Counted from the first letter of the stretch, positions 7,280 to 14,761 are shown. The stretch: 30,176 bases of DNA from Pseudomonadota bacterium (GCA_021805725.1 JAJZEH010000058.1:1-30176); one strand, 5' to 3'. Numbers and translations: made by a program. The notes: generated from the letters alone by a model not told the origin.

Positions 7280-8392
7280 ATGAGCGAGCGATTGTTTGAG
7301 AGCAAGGGGTTTCGGTGGCTGTTTGATGCCATGGTGGATGGCCTTCTGTTGATCGACGACGAAGGCCGGATCGTTTTTTCCAATCCTGCGGCCCACAGGC
7401 TGTTTGGCTATCCGGAACAAGCCCTGCACGGGCAGCCCATCGAGATGCTGGTTCCGCTGCGATTTCGCGACAGCCATCGCATGCAGCGCGACGAGGTTGC
7501 CCGACAGCCGCACCAGCGTTCGGCAGGCGGCGGGCTGGCGCTGCTGGCGACGACGCAGGGAGGGAACGAAATTCCGGTGGAAATCAGCCTCAGCCCGCTG
7601 AAATCGGACGGTCAGACCTACACGCTGGCCACCGTGCATGACATTACCGTGCGCAAAAACCTGGAGCGGGATATCCAGGGAAAGCGCCGGGAAATGGATG
7701 CGCTACACAAGCACCACATCGCCGCCCAGACCGTGGCAGCCATCGCCCATGAACTCAACCAGCCGCTTCTGGCCATTGCCTCGTACAGCAAGTCGGCCTT
7801 GTTGATGCTGGAGAAGGGCAACGCTGACCCGGAAAAAATGCGGCAAGCCATGGAAGGCAGCGAACGCCAGGCACAGCGCGCCGGGCAATCGATTCGCGAA
7901 ATGCTTGATTTCCTGAACATGAACGACGCTCCCTCGGAGGTCTTCGACCTGGGCCATGAAATTGAGGAAGTGCTGAACGCTGCCCGGCAGGAGCACGACG
8001 TTCCTGTCAGCGCAATCCTGCGGCTGGAGCAGGGGTTGCCCAAGGTGGTCGCCAACCGGATGCACATCCACAAGGTGCTGCTCAACCTGCTGCACAATGG
8101 CATCGAGGCCGTACTGGAAACCGGGGGCAATGAGCCCGCGTTGACCGTGACTGCCAGCACGCTGAAGGAAAAGCGCCTGGTGGAAGTGACGATCGAGGAC
8201 AACGGGCCGGGGATTGGTGCCGAAGCCCAGAAACGGCTTTTTGATCCCTTCTTCACCACCAAAAGAAGCGGCATCGGCATGGGGTTGGCCATCAGCCGTT
8301 CGTTGATGGAAGCCCATGGTGGAGAACTCTGGGCGGAGTTGCGCGAGAGTCCCGGAGCGCGTTTCCACCTCACGCTGCCCCTTGCCTCATGA
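7280..8392 (+). CDS. Soluble PAS-domain sensor histidine kinase (FixL-like)
   Basis: This is a 370-residue kinase without membrane segments. A PAS domain occupies about residues 10-125 (DGLLLIDDEGRIVFSNPAAHRLFGY opens it, and VHDITVRK closes it). A dimerisation/phosphoacceptor helix follows, with HELNQPL giving His157. The HATPase domain has an N-box around LLNLLHNGIEAV, G1 DNGPGIG, an FFTTKRSGIGMGL lid and G2. The HELNQPL type is characteristic of FixL/TodS-related kinases. It probably senses a cytoplasmic or membrane-soluble signal through PAS, but no haem-binding signature is evident to me. Its stop overlaps the start of the response regulator (ATGA), so the two form a coupled pair. Confidence 0.9.
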   Translation: MSERLFESKGFRWLFDAMVDGLLLIDDEGRIVFSNPAAHRLFGYPEQALHGQPIEMLVPLRFRDSHRMQRDEVARQPHQRSAGGGLALLATTQGGNEIPVEISLSPLKSDGQTYTLATVHDITVRKNLERDIQGKRREMDALHKHHIAAQTVAAIAHELNQPLLAIASYSKSALLMLEKGNADPEKMRQAMEGSERQAQRAGQSIREMLDFLNMNDAPSEVFDLGHEIEEVLNAARQEHDVPVSAILRLEQGLPKVVANRMHIHKVLLNLLHNGIEAVLETGGNEPALTVTASTLKEKRLVEVTIEDNGPGIGAEAQKRLFDPFFTTKRSGIGMGLAISRSLMEAHGGELWAELRESPGARFHLTLPLAS

Positions 8393-9012
8393 ACGCGCCC
8401 GCCAAAGTGTATGTGGTGGATGACGACGACGCGGTTCGGGATGCGCTGGCCTTGTTGATCGAGACCGCGGGCTTTGCAGTACAGGGGTTTGCCAGCGCAC
8501 GGGCGTTTCTTGCGGTTTGCAACACCGAATCACAGGGCTGCATCATCTTGGACGTCAAAATGCCCGAGATGGAGGGGCCGGCACTGCATCGTGAACTGCT
8601 TCGCCGTGGCATCCTTCTCCCCGTCATTTTTCTGACGGCCTACGGCAGCATCACCCAGTCGGTGCAGGCCATCAAGGCGGGAGCGGTGGATTTTCTCACC
8701 AAACCGGTCGATGGCAACCTGCTGCTTGAGCGGGTCCGCGAGGCCATGAGCCAGAGCGTGGAGCGTCAGGAGCACTCCGAGGTCCAGCGTGAATTGCTGG
8801 CGCGTCTGTCCACCCTCACAACCCGTGAACAGGAGGTCATGGCCTTGGCGGTGATGGGGCTGACCAACAAGGAAATTGCGCTGCGCCTCAACATCAGCCA
8901 CCGCACCGTGGAGATTCATCGCGCTCGCGTCATGCACAAAACGGGCGCCGCAAGCCTGCTGGCACTGGCCCGCCTCGCCGAATCCGCAGCCGGGCCCCAA
9001 TCAGGCAGCTAG
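8389..9012 (+). CDS. FixJ/NarL-type response regulator (receiver + LuxR HTH)
   Basis: This 207-residue regulator has an N-terminal receiver domain with the acidic cluster DDDD (11-14), phosphoacceptor Asp55 in ILDVKMPEMEG, Thr in FLTAYGS and Lys in LTKPV. A LuxR-type helix-turn-helix follows from about residue 140 (LTTREQEVMALAVMGLTNKE, then HRTVEIHRARVMHK). Phosphotransfer from the kinase that overlaps it would switch on its DNA binding. Target promoters are not known; shared CGTACGGA motifs before the kinase and the nitroreductase gene are candidates. Confidence 0.93.
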   Translation: MNAPAKVYVVDDDDAVRDALALLIETAGFAVQGFASARAFLAVCNTESQGCIILDVKMPEMEGPALHRELLRRGILLPVIFLTAYGSITQSVQAIKAGAVDFLTKPVDGNLLLERVREAMSQSVERQEHSEVQRELLARLSTLTTREQEVMALAVMGLTNKEIALRLNISHRTVEIHRARVMHKTGAASLLALARLAESAAGPQSGS

Positions 9013-9085
9013 GTGTTCGTACGGACTTTCTGCAAGGAAGGTTGGTGTTATTGTCCAAGGGTGATGATGCTGACGGGGGGCGGAC

Positions 9086-9715
9086 ATGGCCGAGGCGGAT
9101 AAAAAGAATCGTGAGATTAGCGTCTTCCAGGCCATTCTGGCGCGGCGTTCCGTGCGAACCTATGAGCCCAGGATGCTGGATATCACCACCATCCAAACCT
9201 TGCTGGAGGCTGCGGTGCGTGCGCCTACGGCCATGCACGAAGAGCCCTGGGCTTTTGTGGTGGTGCAGGACAAATCCGCACTCAAGCGACTGTCGGATGA
9301 CGCCAAGCCGTTGTTCATCGAGCGGTTGCTGCATGCCGAGCCCCCGGCGCCGCGGGTGGTCAGTTCGTTCAATCATCCCGATTTCAACATTTTCCACGAT
9401 GCCGGGACGCTCATCATCATCGGCACCAAGATGTCGGGGTCCTTCGTGGAAGCCGATTGCTGGCTCGCCGCAGAAAACCTGATGCTGGCCGCCTGCGCCA
9501 TGGGGCTGGGCAGTTGCGTGGTAGGGTCGTCGCTGTCGGCGCTGAACACGTCGACGGTCAAGGCGGCTCTCGGAATTCCCTCTGAATTCAAGGCCATTGC
9601 TCCGATTGTCGTGGGCGTGCCTCGCGGCAAGAGTGCGGCCACCTCCAGAAAGAAGCCGCTGGTGCTCTCCTGGATGTTCCCCAATATGGGCGTGCGCGAT
9701 GTCCAGCCCTCATGA
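9086..9715 (+). CDS. Nitroreductase-family FMN oxidoreductase
   Basis: This 209-residue protein fits the FMN-dependent nitroreductase fold: N-terminal ILARRSVRTYEP (phosphate-binding Arg-Arg-Ser), AAVRAPTAMHEEPWAFVVV for the flavin ring contact, and a C-terminal AACAMGLGSCVVGSS segment, then GVPRGKSA. Members reduce nitroaromatics, quinones or other activated substrates with NAD(P)H; the physiological substrate cannot be read here. It follows the two-component pair by 73 bp, and CGTACGGA (9018-9025) in that gap also occurs upstream of the kinase, hinting at shared control. Confidence 0.9.
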   Translation: MAEADKKNREISVFQAILARRSVRTYEPRMLDITTIQTLLEAAVRAPTAMHEEPWAFVVVQDKSALKRLSDDAKPLFIERLLHAEPPAPRVVSSFNHPDFNIFHDAGTLIIIGTKMSGSFVEADCWLAAENLMLAACAMGLGSCVVGSSLSALNTSTVKAALGIPSEFKAIAPIVVGVPRGKSAATSRKKPLVLSWMFPNMGVRDVQPS

Positions 9716-9751
9716 TTTTTCTATCCGATCCTCTGATCCCAGGAGTTCAGC

Positions 9752-10252
9752 ATGGCCTCAATGAAAATTCCCCCCGGCTTCCAACCCTTCCGTCATGATC
9801 GCGTGTTGCTGGAGCTGATTCATGACTCCTACAAGATGCGGGGCAAATTGCCCGAGCCTACCGTTTGTCCGGGGTGCGGTGCGGTGTACCACGAAGGGCG
9901 CTGGCAATGGCTTCCGGCACCCGAAAACGCGCATCAGCATACCTGTCCGGCCTGCCACCGCATGCAGGACCAGTATCCAGCCGGATTTGTTTTCATCAAG
10001 GGCGCCTTTTTTGCCGCGCATCGGGACGAGTTGCTTCGCCTGGTGCAGCATCATGAAACCCGCGAGAAGGCGGAACATCCCCTGCAGCGCATCATGGGCA
10101 TCGAAAGCCTGGAGGATGGCGTACTCGTGACCACCACGGACATCCATCTGGCTCGCGGCCTGGGCGAGGCGTTGCGTCATGCCTACCAAGGCACCCTTGA
10201 AATCCATTTTCACCCCGAGGAAAACCTGCTGCGGGTGAGCTGGGAGCGCTAG
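9752..10252 (+). CDS. BCAM0308-type zinc-ribbon protein
   Basis: This 166-residue soluble protein has two CxxC pairs (Cys39/Cys42 in CPGC and Cys65/Cys68 in CPAC) that should bind one zinc ion, with the family hallmarks RGKLPEPTVCPGCGAVYHEGRW between. The C-terminal half resembles the NMD3-like beta-rich part seen in this family. Function is unknown; homologues often accompany stress genes, which agrees with the neighbours here. A good AGGAG Shine-Dalgarno precedes ATG 9752. Confidence 0.8.
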   Translation: MASMKIPPGFQPFRHDRVLLELIHDSYKMRGKLPEPTVCPGCGAVYHEGRWQWLPAPENAHQHTCPACHRMQDQYPAGFVFIKGAFFAAHRDELLRLVQHHETREKAEHPLQRIMGIESLEDGVLVTTTDIHLARGLGEALRHAYQGTLEIHFHPEENLLRVSWER

Positions 10253-10291
10253 GGGCGCGCCTGGCAGCCGACCACAGGGTTTGCCGTTTCC

Positions 10292-10306
10292 CTGGACCGG
10301 GTCCAG
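10292..10306. terminator. Small hairpin after the BCAM0308 gene
   Basis: CTGGACC and GGTCCAG form a 7-bp inverted repeat around one G, 40 nt after the stop codon. A short TTTT follows after a few bases. It could be a weak terminator for the upstream gene; the very tight loop lowers confidence. Confidence 0.3.
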
Positions 10307-10309
10307 CGC

Positions 10310-10336
10310 TACGGTTTTGCCCCTGACTGCCGATAT
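10310..10336 (+). promoter_or_regulatory. FliA (sigma28)-type promoter of the chemoreceptor gene
   Basis: TACGGTTT (10310-10317) and GCCGATAT (10329-10336) are separated by 11 nt. Against the enterobacterial sigma28 consensus TAAAGTTT-N11-GCCGATAA this is 6 of 8 and 7 of 8 matches with the correct spacing. It lies about 45 nt upstream of the chemoreceptor start, a gene class normally under FliA. Confidence 0.65.
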
Positions 10337-10381
10337 AGCAGGGAAGACACGGAAAAATCAGCTCATTTGAAGAGGCTTGTA

Positions 10382-12283
10382 ATGACGACTGTTGAAAAGG
10401 CCGCACATCAGGCACATCAGGGGACAGACCTCATTTCGAACGAAATGAGGTCTGTCCCCTTTGGTGATCCCCCGTTTATGAGGTCTGTCCCCTTTCTCTA
10501 CACCCTCTACGAAGGCGCCGAAAAGTCGCTTTGGAATACGCTCACGCGAAAGCTCTCCAGCTTTTTCTTTGTGTTCATCGCACAACTGGCTTGCTTGTGG
10601 CTGGTCATCGACGAGCGCAACACCGTGCAATCCATCCTGGAGGGCGCGGGGGTGGGGGTGCCCACCACGACCCGGGTCATGGGCGCGATGGGGGACACCC
10701 TGCAACTCATGATCATCCTGACGGTGGGGATTTTCCTGTTTACCGCATTCATGGTGTGGTATTTGCGCTACCTCATCGTCCGGCCCATCCGGACGGTGGC
10801 CACATTGCTGCAGGAAATGGGCAAGGGGGAAGGGGACCTGACGCGCGATCTGCCCCTCATGACCTATGACGAAATCCGGCTGCTGTCGCAAAGCTACAAC
10901 GGATTTCTTTCCAAACTGCGGGAGATTATCGACAGCGTGCGCAAGCTCGGCGTCAACATTGCTTCGGACTCGGCACGGGTGTCCAAAATCATCCGCGACG
11001 CGGTCACCAGCACCGAGCGCCAGGATACGCTCACCCAGGCAGTATTCAATGCCAGCCATGAAGCAACGCAAGCCATCAAGGACGTCAGCAGCAATACGCA
11101 GCAGATTTCCGCTTCCACTTCGGCCAATCTGGACAAAGCCCGTTCTTCGTTGTCGGAGATGGCGCACGCTGCGACCCAGATTGACGGCATTGGCCTTAAG
11201 CTCTCCCATTTCGTCACCACGGTGGAAGGATTAAGCCGTAGCTCGGAAGGCATTCGCGACATCGTCAAGTTGATTGAAAACGTGTCGGATCAAACCAATC
11301 TGCTGGCACTCAATGCCGCCATCGAGGCGGCTCGCGCGGGCGAGTCGGGCAGGGGGTTTGCGGTGGTGGCCGATGAAGTGCGTCGCCTGGCCGAGCGCGT
11401 GAAAGGTGCGACGGAAGAGATTTCCAGTAACATCAATGGCATGATCAGCCTCGTCAAGGAAACCATCAGCGAAACCGAGGCCATCAACGAGGCCACGGCG
11501 GAAGCCAAGGCGGTGGTGCGGCGTTCATCCGAACGCTTTAGCGAGATGGTGGGCGATTTTGAATCCACAGGCGACCAGTTGAGCGTGATCGCGGCGGCGA
11601 TGGACGAACTGTCCACCTCCAATGAACTGACGCACGACAACGTGACGCAGATCCAGACGATGGCGAGCGAAATCAGCCAGCGCATGAAGGACTCCAGAGA
11701 TTCCTCCGAACGCCTGAATCAATCCACAGAACAGGTGCAGGAGCTGGTGTCGCGCTTTCGTATCGGCAAGGGAAACTTCGACTTCAACATGGGCAAAGTG
11801 CGCGAATACCGGGACCAGATTGCCCGAGCCATCGAAGCCATGGCTGACCGCGGCCTCCAGATTTTCGATCAGCAGTACCGCCCGATTCCCAACACGACGC
11901 CGCAAAAATACAAGACCGCCTACGATGACGAGTTCGCCCGCCAGATGCAGCCGCTCTATGACCGACTGGTGGAGGAAACGCAAGGCGGCGCCTTTGCGCT
12001 ATGCGTGGATGTGAACGGTTATGGTCCCACCCATAACAGCAAGTTCTCCCGACCCATGACAGGTAATGCTGCAGCGGACGTTCTGGCAAGCAGGGACAAG
12101 CGCATTTTCAACGACGTCACAGGTCTGCGCGCGGCGCGCAACACCCAGCCCTTCCTGCTGCAAACCTACATGCGCGACACCGGCGAAGTACTCAATGATC
12201 TGTCCATGCCGATCCATATCCGTGGCCGGCACTGGGGCGCCCTGCGCGTGGGGTTTGATCCCCATGGCTTGATGGGCGAGTGA
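10382..12283 (+). CDS. Methyl-accepting chemotaxis protein with C-terminal sensor-like domain
   Basis: This 633-residue chemoreceptor has two membrane helices (about 59-76 and 107-131) enclosing a periplasmic loop of only about 30 residues, then HAMP (about 130-185). The cytoplasmic signalling hairpin has its tip around residues 301-345 ([19 protein letters not shown], then [16 protein letters not shown]). After the signalling coil come about 160 residues with [10 protein letters not shown] and [20 protein letters not shown] motifs, which resemble Cache/PAS-type sensor modules. With such a small periplasmic loop, sensing is probably intracellular through this C-terminal part. ATG 10382 has a good GAAGAGG site. 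Consequently residues 14-38 are encoded by a palindromic repeat plus a half copy ([13 protein letters not shown] and MRSVP), placing repeat-derived sequence in the cytoplasmic N terminus. A downstream start at 10478 has no ribosome site. Confidence 0.9.
   Translation: MTTVEKAAHQAHQGTDLISNEMRSVPFGDPPFMRSVPFLYTLYEGAEKSLWNTLTRKLSSFFFVFIAQLACLWLVIDERNTVQSILEGAGVGVPTTTRVMGAMGDTLQLMIILTVGIFLFTAFMVWYLRYLIVRPIRTVATLLQEMGKGEGDLTRDLPLMTYDEIRLLSQSYNGFLSKLREIIDSVRKLGVNIASDSARVSKIIRDAVTSTERQDTLTQAVFNASHEATQAIKDVSSNTQQISASTSANLDKARSSLSEMAHAATQIDGIGLKLSHFVTTVEGLSRSSEGIRDIVKLIENVSDQTNLLALNAAIEAARAGESGRGFAVVADEVRRLAERVKGATEEISSNINGMISLVKETISETEAINEATAEAKAVVRRSSERFSEMVGDFESTGDQLSVIAAAMDELSTSNELTHDNVTQIQTMASEISQRMKDSRDSSERLNQSTEQVQELVSRFRIGKGNFDFNMGKVREYRDQIARAIEAMADRGLQIFDQQYRPIPNTTPQKYKTAYDDEFARQMQPLYDRLVEETQGGAFALCVDVNGYGPTHNSKFSRPMTGNAAADVLASRDKRIFNDVTGLRAARNTQPFLLQTYMRDTGEVLNDLSMPIHIRGRHWGALRVGFDPHGLMGE
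10419..10492. repeat. GACAGACC-family palindrome, copy 3, plus a half copy
   Basis: A perfect inverted repeat with 20-bp arms (10419-10438 and 10441-10460) around AA has core GGGGACAGACCTCA extended by TTTCG. A lone right-arm half copy, TGAGGTCTGTCCCC, follows at 10479-10492. Both are inside the open frame of the chemoreceptor gene. Confidence 0.95.
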
Positions 12284-12300
12284 GGCAGGGGAGGGACGAA

Positions 12301-12364
12301 AAAGGGACAGGGGACAAAGGGACAGGGGACAGACCTCATTTCGAGGTCTGTCCCCTGTCCCTTT
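12301..12364. repeat. GACAGACC-family palindrome, copy 4, with tandem left arm
   Basis: A perfect 22-bp inverted repeat (12316-12337 and 12343-12364) around ATTTC. Its outer left part, AAAGGGACAGGGGAC, is present twice in tandem (12301-12315 and 12316-12330) but only once, inverted, on the right. It lies between the convergent chemoreceptor and cbpA genes and may terminate both. Confidence 0.95.
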
Positions 12365-12404
12365 TTGCAGTTCCTTTTGCGTCCCTCCCCTCCAGCCCCT
12401 TCTG

Positions 12405-13346
12405 TCAGTCGCGCGGGTTGAACGGCATCTCGCGCGCCATGGTTTCGTACAGAGCACGGGCCTTGGGCGTGTCGGCAGCGGGCAGTACCACTTCCATTTC
12501 AAGCAGCAGGTCGCCCGCCGGGTTTCCCGGCAGCCCCTTGCCGCGAACCCGCAACTGGTTTCCGTTTTGGGTGCCCGCAGGAATCTTGACCTTGATCGTG
12601 CCCAGCGGTAGGGCAACGGGAATGCTCGCACCCAACGCGGCCTCCCATGGCGTGACCGGCAGGGTCATGTAAAGATCGGGCCCTTCCGCGCGCAGCCGCG
12701 CGTGGGGTTTGAAATGTACTTCCAGCAGCAAATCGCCTGCAGGGTACCCGCCGCTTCCCGGCGAGCCTTGTCCGGCCAGACGGATGGTTTGCCCGGCGCG
12801 CAGTCCCTTGGGTATTTTTACGTTGAGCGTGCGTGTTACCGTGAACACGCGGCCATGTTCGTCCTGCCTGGGGGAGCGCAGGGAGATCTGGTGTGTGGCC
12901 CCGGTAAAGGCATCCTCCAGGTCCAGCATGACCTTGGCATGGTGGTCCTCGCCGCGCGCTTCAAAACGCCGCCCCTGTCCCCCGAAGCCGCCCGAAGCTC
13001 CGCCCATGCGGCCAAACAGTTCGGAAAAGAAGTCGCTGAAGTCGCCCGTGCCGTGGGGTGCGCCCCCCCGACCTGAAAACTCGAAGCCGGCGTCCCAGTC
13101 GGGTGGCGGCCTGAAGTCTTGCCCTGACTGATAGCCGTGCCCTACCTGGTCGTAGGCCGCCCGCTTTTCAGTATCCGACAGCACGGCATAGGCCTCGTTG
13201 ACCTCCTTCATGCGCGCTTCGGCATCCGCTTCCTTGGAAACGTCGGGGTGATACTTGCGCGCCTTCTGGCGGAAGGCTTTTTTGATGTCCTCGACGGAGG
13301 CATCACGCGCCACGCCCAAAGTGTCGTAATAATCCCTGAATTTCAT
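12405..13346 (-). CDS. cbpA: CbpA-type DnaJ-domain co-chaperone
   Basis: This 313-residue protein has an N-terminal J domain (residues 1-70, HPD motif in KYHPDVS) that would stimulate the DnaK ATPase, a Gly/Phe-rich linker (about 75-125), and two beta-rich client-binding domains. The zinc-finger cysteines of DnaJ are absent, which places it with CbpA/DnaJ-class curved-DNA-binding proteins. The start is taken as ATG 13346 rather than GTG 13355, because a sigma32-type -10 box at 13356-13361 puts the transcript start only a few bases upstream. No Shine-Dalgarno is present, so the mRNA may be leaderless. It is divergent from two Hsp20 genes. Confidence 0.9.
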   Translation of the reverse strand: MKFRDYYDTLGVARDASVEDIKKAFRQKARKYHPDVSKEADAEARMKEVNEAYAVLSDTEKRAAYDQVGHGYQSGQDFRPPPDWDAGFEFSGRGGAPHGTGDFSDFFSELFGRMGGASGGFGGQGRRFEARGEDHHAKVMLDLEDAFTGATHQISLRSPRQDEHGRVFTVTRTLNVKIPKGLRAGQTIRLAGQGSPGSGGYPAGDLLLEVHFKPHARLRAEGPDLYMTLPVTPWEAALGASIPVALPLGTIKVKIPAGTQNGNQLRVRGKGLPGNPAGDLLLEMEVVLPAADTPKARALYETMAREMPFNPRD

Positions 13347-13355
13347 GAGAACCAC

Positions 13356-13381
13356 ATGGGGATGAGGTGGGAAATATCAAG
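13356..13381 (-). promoter_or_regulatory. Sigma32-type heat-shock promoter of cbpA
   Basis: On the minus strand CTTGAT (13381-13376), 14 nt, then CCCCAT (13361-13356) match the sigma32 consensus CTTGAA-N13/14-CCCCAT nearly perfectly. The -10 box ends 9 nt from the cbpA ATG, so transcription would begin at or just before the start codon. Confidence 0.7.
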
Positions 13382-13383
13382 AT

Positions 13384-13412
13384 CTTGAACTAAAGCGGGG
13401 CTGCCCTCAAAT
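13384..13412 (+). promoter_or_regulatory. Sigma32-type heat-shock promoter of the hsp20 pair
   Basis: CTTGAA (13384-13389) is a perfect sigma32 -35 box. After 14 nt comes CCCTCAAAT (13404-13412), close to CCCCATNTA. The -35 box is 2 nt from the -35 box of the divergent cbpA promoter, giving a near-palindromic ATCAAG-AT-CTTGAA centre. Confidence 0.7.
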
Positions 13413-13468
13413 AGCACGCATGGGAGGCCATGAAGCATGGCACCTGTAACAACCCGAAGGAGGATCTG

Positions 13469-13909
13469 ATGATTTACCGAACCTTGTTTCCCCGCGATGT
13501 TTTCGCGGAGTTGGACCGCCTGCAGCGGGACATGCAGCAGGCCTATGAATTTTCACCCAGCATTCGCGGTCTCGCGCGCGGAGGCTTTCCTGGTTTGAAT
13601 GTGAACACCACCCCAAAGTTGGTGGAGATTCAGGCCTTTATCCCCGGAATGGATCCCACAGGCATTGAAATCCAGCTGGAAAAGGGTGTGTTGACCATTG
13701 CCGGCGAGCGCAAAAGCGTGCTGCCGGCCCGGGAAGACAAGGCCACCGTGCATATTGATGAGCGATTCGTGGGCCGCTTCCGTCGCGTCATTGCCTTGCC
13801 GGACGACATCAACCCGGATGCAGTGGACGCGCACTATCGTGATGGCGTGCTGCATATCAGCATTCAGCGCCGCGAAGCTGCGCAGCCGCGCCGCATCAGC
13901 ATTCAGTAA
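13469..13909 (+). CDS. Hsp20 small heat shock protein (first of pair)
   Basis: This 146-residue Hsp20-family protein has its N-terminal arm up to about residue 40 (YRTLFPRDVFAELDRLQRDM), an alpha-crystallin domain with LVEIQAFIPGMDPTGIEIQL and the terminal strand signature YRDGVLHISIQRRE. ATG 13469 has an excellent AAGGAGG site; the upstream frame to 13430 is not needed. It lies downstream of a sigma32-type promoter and 12 bp before the second Hsp20 gene. Paired Hsp20 genes of this type may give hetero-oligomers, as for IbpA/IbpB, but that is analogy. Confidence 0.93.
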   Translation: MIYRTLFPRDVFAELDRLQRDMQQAYEFSPSIRGLARGGFPGLNVNTTPKLVEIQAFIPGMDPTGIEIQLEKGVLTIAGERKSVLPAREDKATVHIDERFVGRFRRVIALPDDINPDAVDAHYRDGVLHISIQRREAAQPRRISIQ

Positions 13910-13921
13910 GGAGAAACGGAG

Positions 13922-14275
13922 ATGACTGAACAGACCACAGTGACCCAGGCCACAGAAGCCCGCCAAAAGGAGGAAGTGCTCACCCCTCCGGTGGACGTGA
14001 TCGAAGACGCCTCGGGTATCACGCTCTTTGCCGACCTTCCGGGCGTGCCCAAGGACAAGTTGTCGCTTCAGGTGGAGGACAATACCCTCACCATTGAAGG
14101 CGACATGGCCCTGGAAGCACTGCAAGGCGTGTCGCGATTTCGGCGTGTGTTTACCCTGTCCAAGGAACTGGACGGCGAGCAAGTGACGGCCGATTTCAAT
14201 CAGGGGGTTCTGAAATTGCGGATTCCCAAGGCCGCCCACGCCCAGCCGCGCAAGATCGAAATCCGGGTGAATTGA
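13922..14275 (+). CDS. Hsp20 small heat shock protein (second of pair)
   Basis: This short, 117-residue Hsp20-family protein has a charged N-terminal arm of only about 20 residues and an alpha-crystallin domain beginning VDVIEDASGITLFADLPGV, ending with FNQGVLKLRIPKA. The start is preceded by GGAG. It follows the first hsp20 by 12 bp and is probably translated from the same heat-shock transcript. That transcript would end at the palindrome plus T-run directly downstream. Confidence 0.93.
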   Translation: MTEQTTVTQATEARQKEEVLTPPVDVIEDASGITLFADLPGVPKDKLSLQVEDNTLTIEGDMALEALQGVSRFRRVFTLSKELDGEQVTADFNQGVLKLRIPKAAHAQPRKIEIRVN

Positions 14276-14279
14276 AGAA

Positions 14280-14313
14280 GGGGGACAGACCTCACAAGTG
14301 AGGTCTGTCCCCC
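14280..14313. repeat. GACAGACC-family palindrome, copy 5
   Basis: Perfect 16-bp arms (14280-14295 and 14298-14313) around AA, with core GGGGACAGACCTCAC. It begins 5 nt after the hsp20 stop codon. Confidence 0.95.
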
Positions 14314-14325
14314 CCCTTTTTTTTA
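14280..14325 (+). terminator. Intrinsic terminator formed by palindrome copy 5
   Basis: The 16-bp GC-rich hairpin is followed by a C-run and then eight or more T residues (about 14317-14325), the classical arrangement of a Rho-independent terminator for the hsp20 pair. It is the one copy with a clear T-run on the coding strand. Confidence 0.7.
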
Positions 14326-14340
14326 ACCTCCGTTATTTAA

Positions 14341-14364
14341 ATATTTGTTGTACAATCAAAATAT
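14341..14364. promoter_or_regulatory. Candidate ArsR operator overlapping the ars promoter
   Basis: An AT-rich imperfect dyad is centred on TTGTACAA (14348-14355), with flanking TT/AA and AT/AT symmetry out to 14341 and 14362. A TACAAT -10-like box (14351-14356) lies in its centre, 6 nt before ATG 14363. The base composition differs sharply from the GC-rich surroundings. ArsR-family repressors commonly bind such dyads over their own promoter. Confidence 0.5.
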
Positions 14365-14755
14365 GTATCATCCCACTGCCACCCTACTTTTCAATTCCCT
14401 GGCCTCAGGCGTGCGGCTCAACGTGTTCCGCCTGCTCGTCAAGCAGGGGCCTGAAGGCATGGTGGCGGGCGAAATTGGTGCGGCGCTGGAAGTGCCACCT
14501 GCCAACCTCTCTTTTCATCTGAAGGCGCTGACGCAAACCCAACTGATCACGGTCACGCAGGAAGGCCGCTTTCAGCGCTACCGGGCCAACATCCCGCTGA
14601 TGCTCGAGCTTGTGGCTTACCTGACCGAGGAATGCTGCTCGGGGAATCCCGAACGGTGTGGCGTGGGCAGGGGACAGACCTCGATATTGGGGACAGACCT
14701 CAATTCGGACTCCGAATTGAGGTCTGTCCCCAATATCGCGAATACCGAGGTCTGA
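14363..14755 (+). CDS. arsR: ArsR-family arsenic-responsive repressor with repeat-derived tail
   Basis: The first 100 residues form an ArsR/SmtB winged helix (VPPANLSFHLKALTQTQLI as the recognition region). There is no metal site in the alpha-3 helix; instead a C-terminal CC-x6-C cluster (Cys91, Cys92, Cys99 in EECCSGNPERC) resembles the As(III) site of Acidithiobacillus-type ArsR. Immediately after Cys99 the frame enters a nested palindromic repeat and encodes about 30 repeat-derived residues (GQTS, GTDL, LRSVP steps) before TGA 14753-14755. ATG 14363 is chosen over an upstream TTG. No Shine-Dalgarno is present, and the -10 box is 6 nt away, so the mRNA is probably leaderless. The stop is in the same frame as arsC and only 6 nt before it. 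Confidence 0.88.
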   Translation: MYHPTATLLFNSLASGVRLNVFRLLVKQGPEGMVAGEIGAALEVPPANLSFHLKALTQTQLITVTQEGRFQRYRANIPLMLELVAYLTEECCSGNPERCGVGRGQTSILGTDLNSDSELRSVPNIANTEV

Positions 14756-14759
14756 CCCC
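14670..14759. repeat. GACAGACC-family palindrome, copy 6 (repeat within a repeat)
   Basis: An inner perfect 28-bp inverted repeat (14682-14709 and 14711-14738) is enclosed by an outer pair, GGGGACAGACCTCG (14670-14683) and CGAGGTCTGACCCC (14746-14759). The outer pair differs by one base: GACCCC replaces GTCCCC. It looks like one element inserted within, or folded out of, another. It forms the arsR-arsC junction. Confidence 0.95.
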
Positions 14760-14761
14760 AA

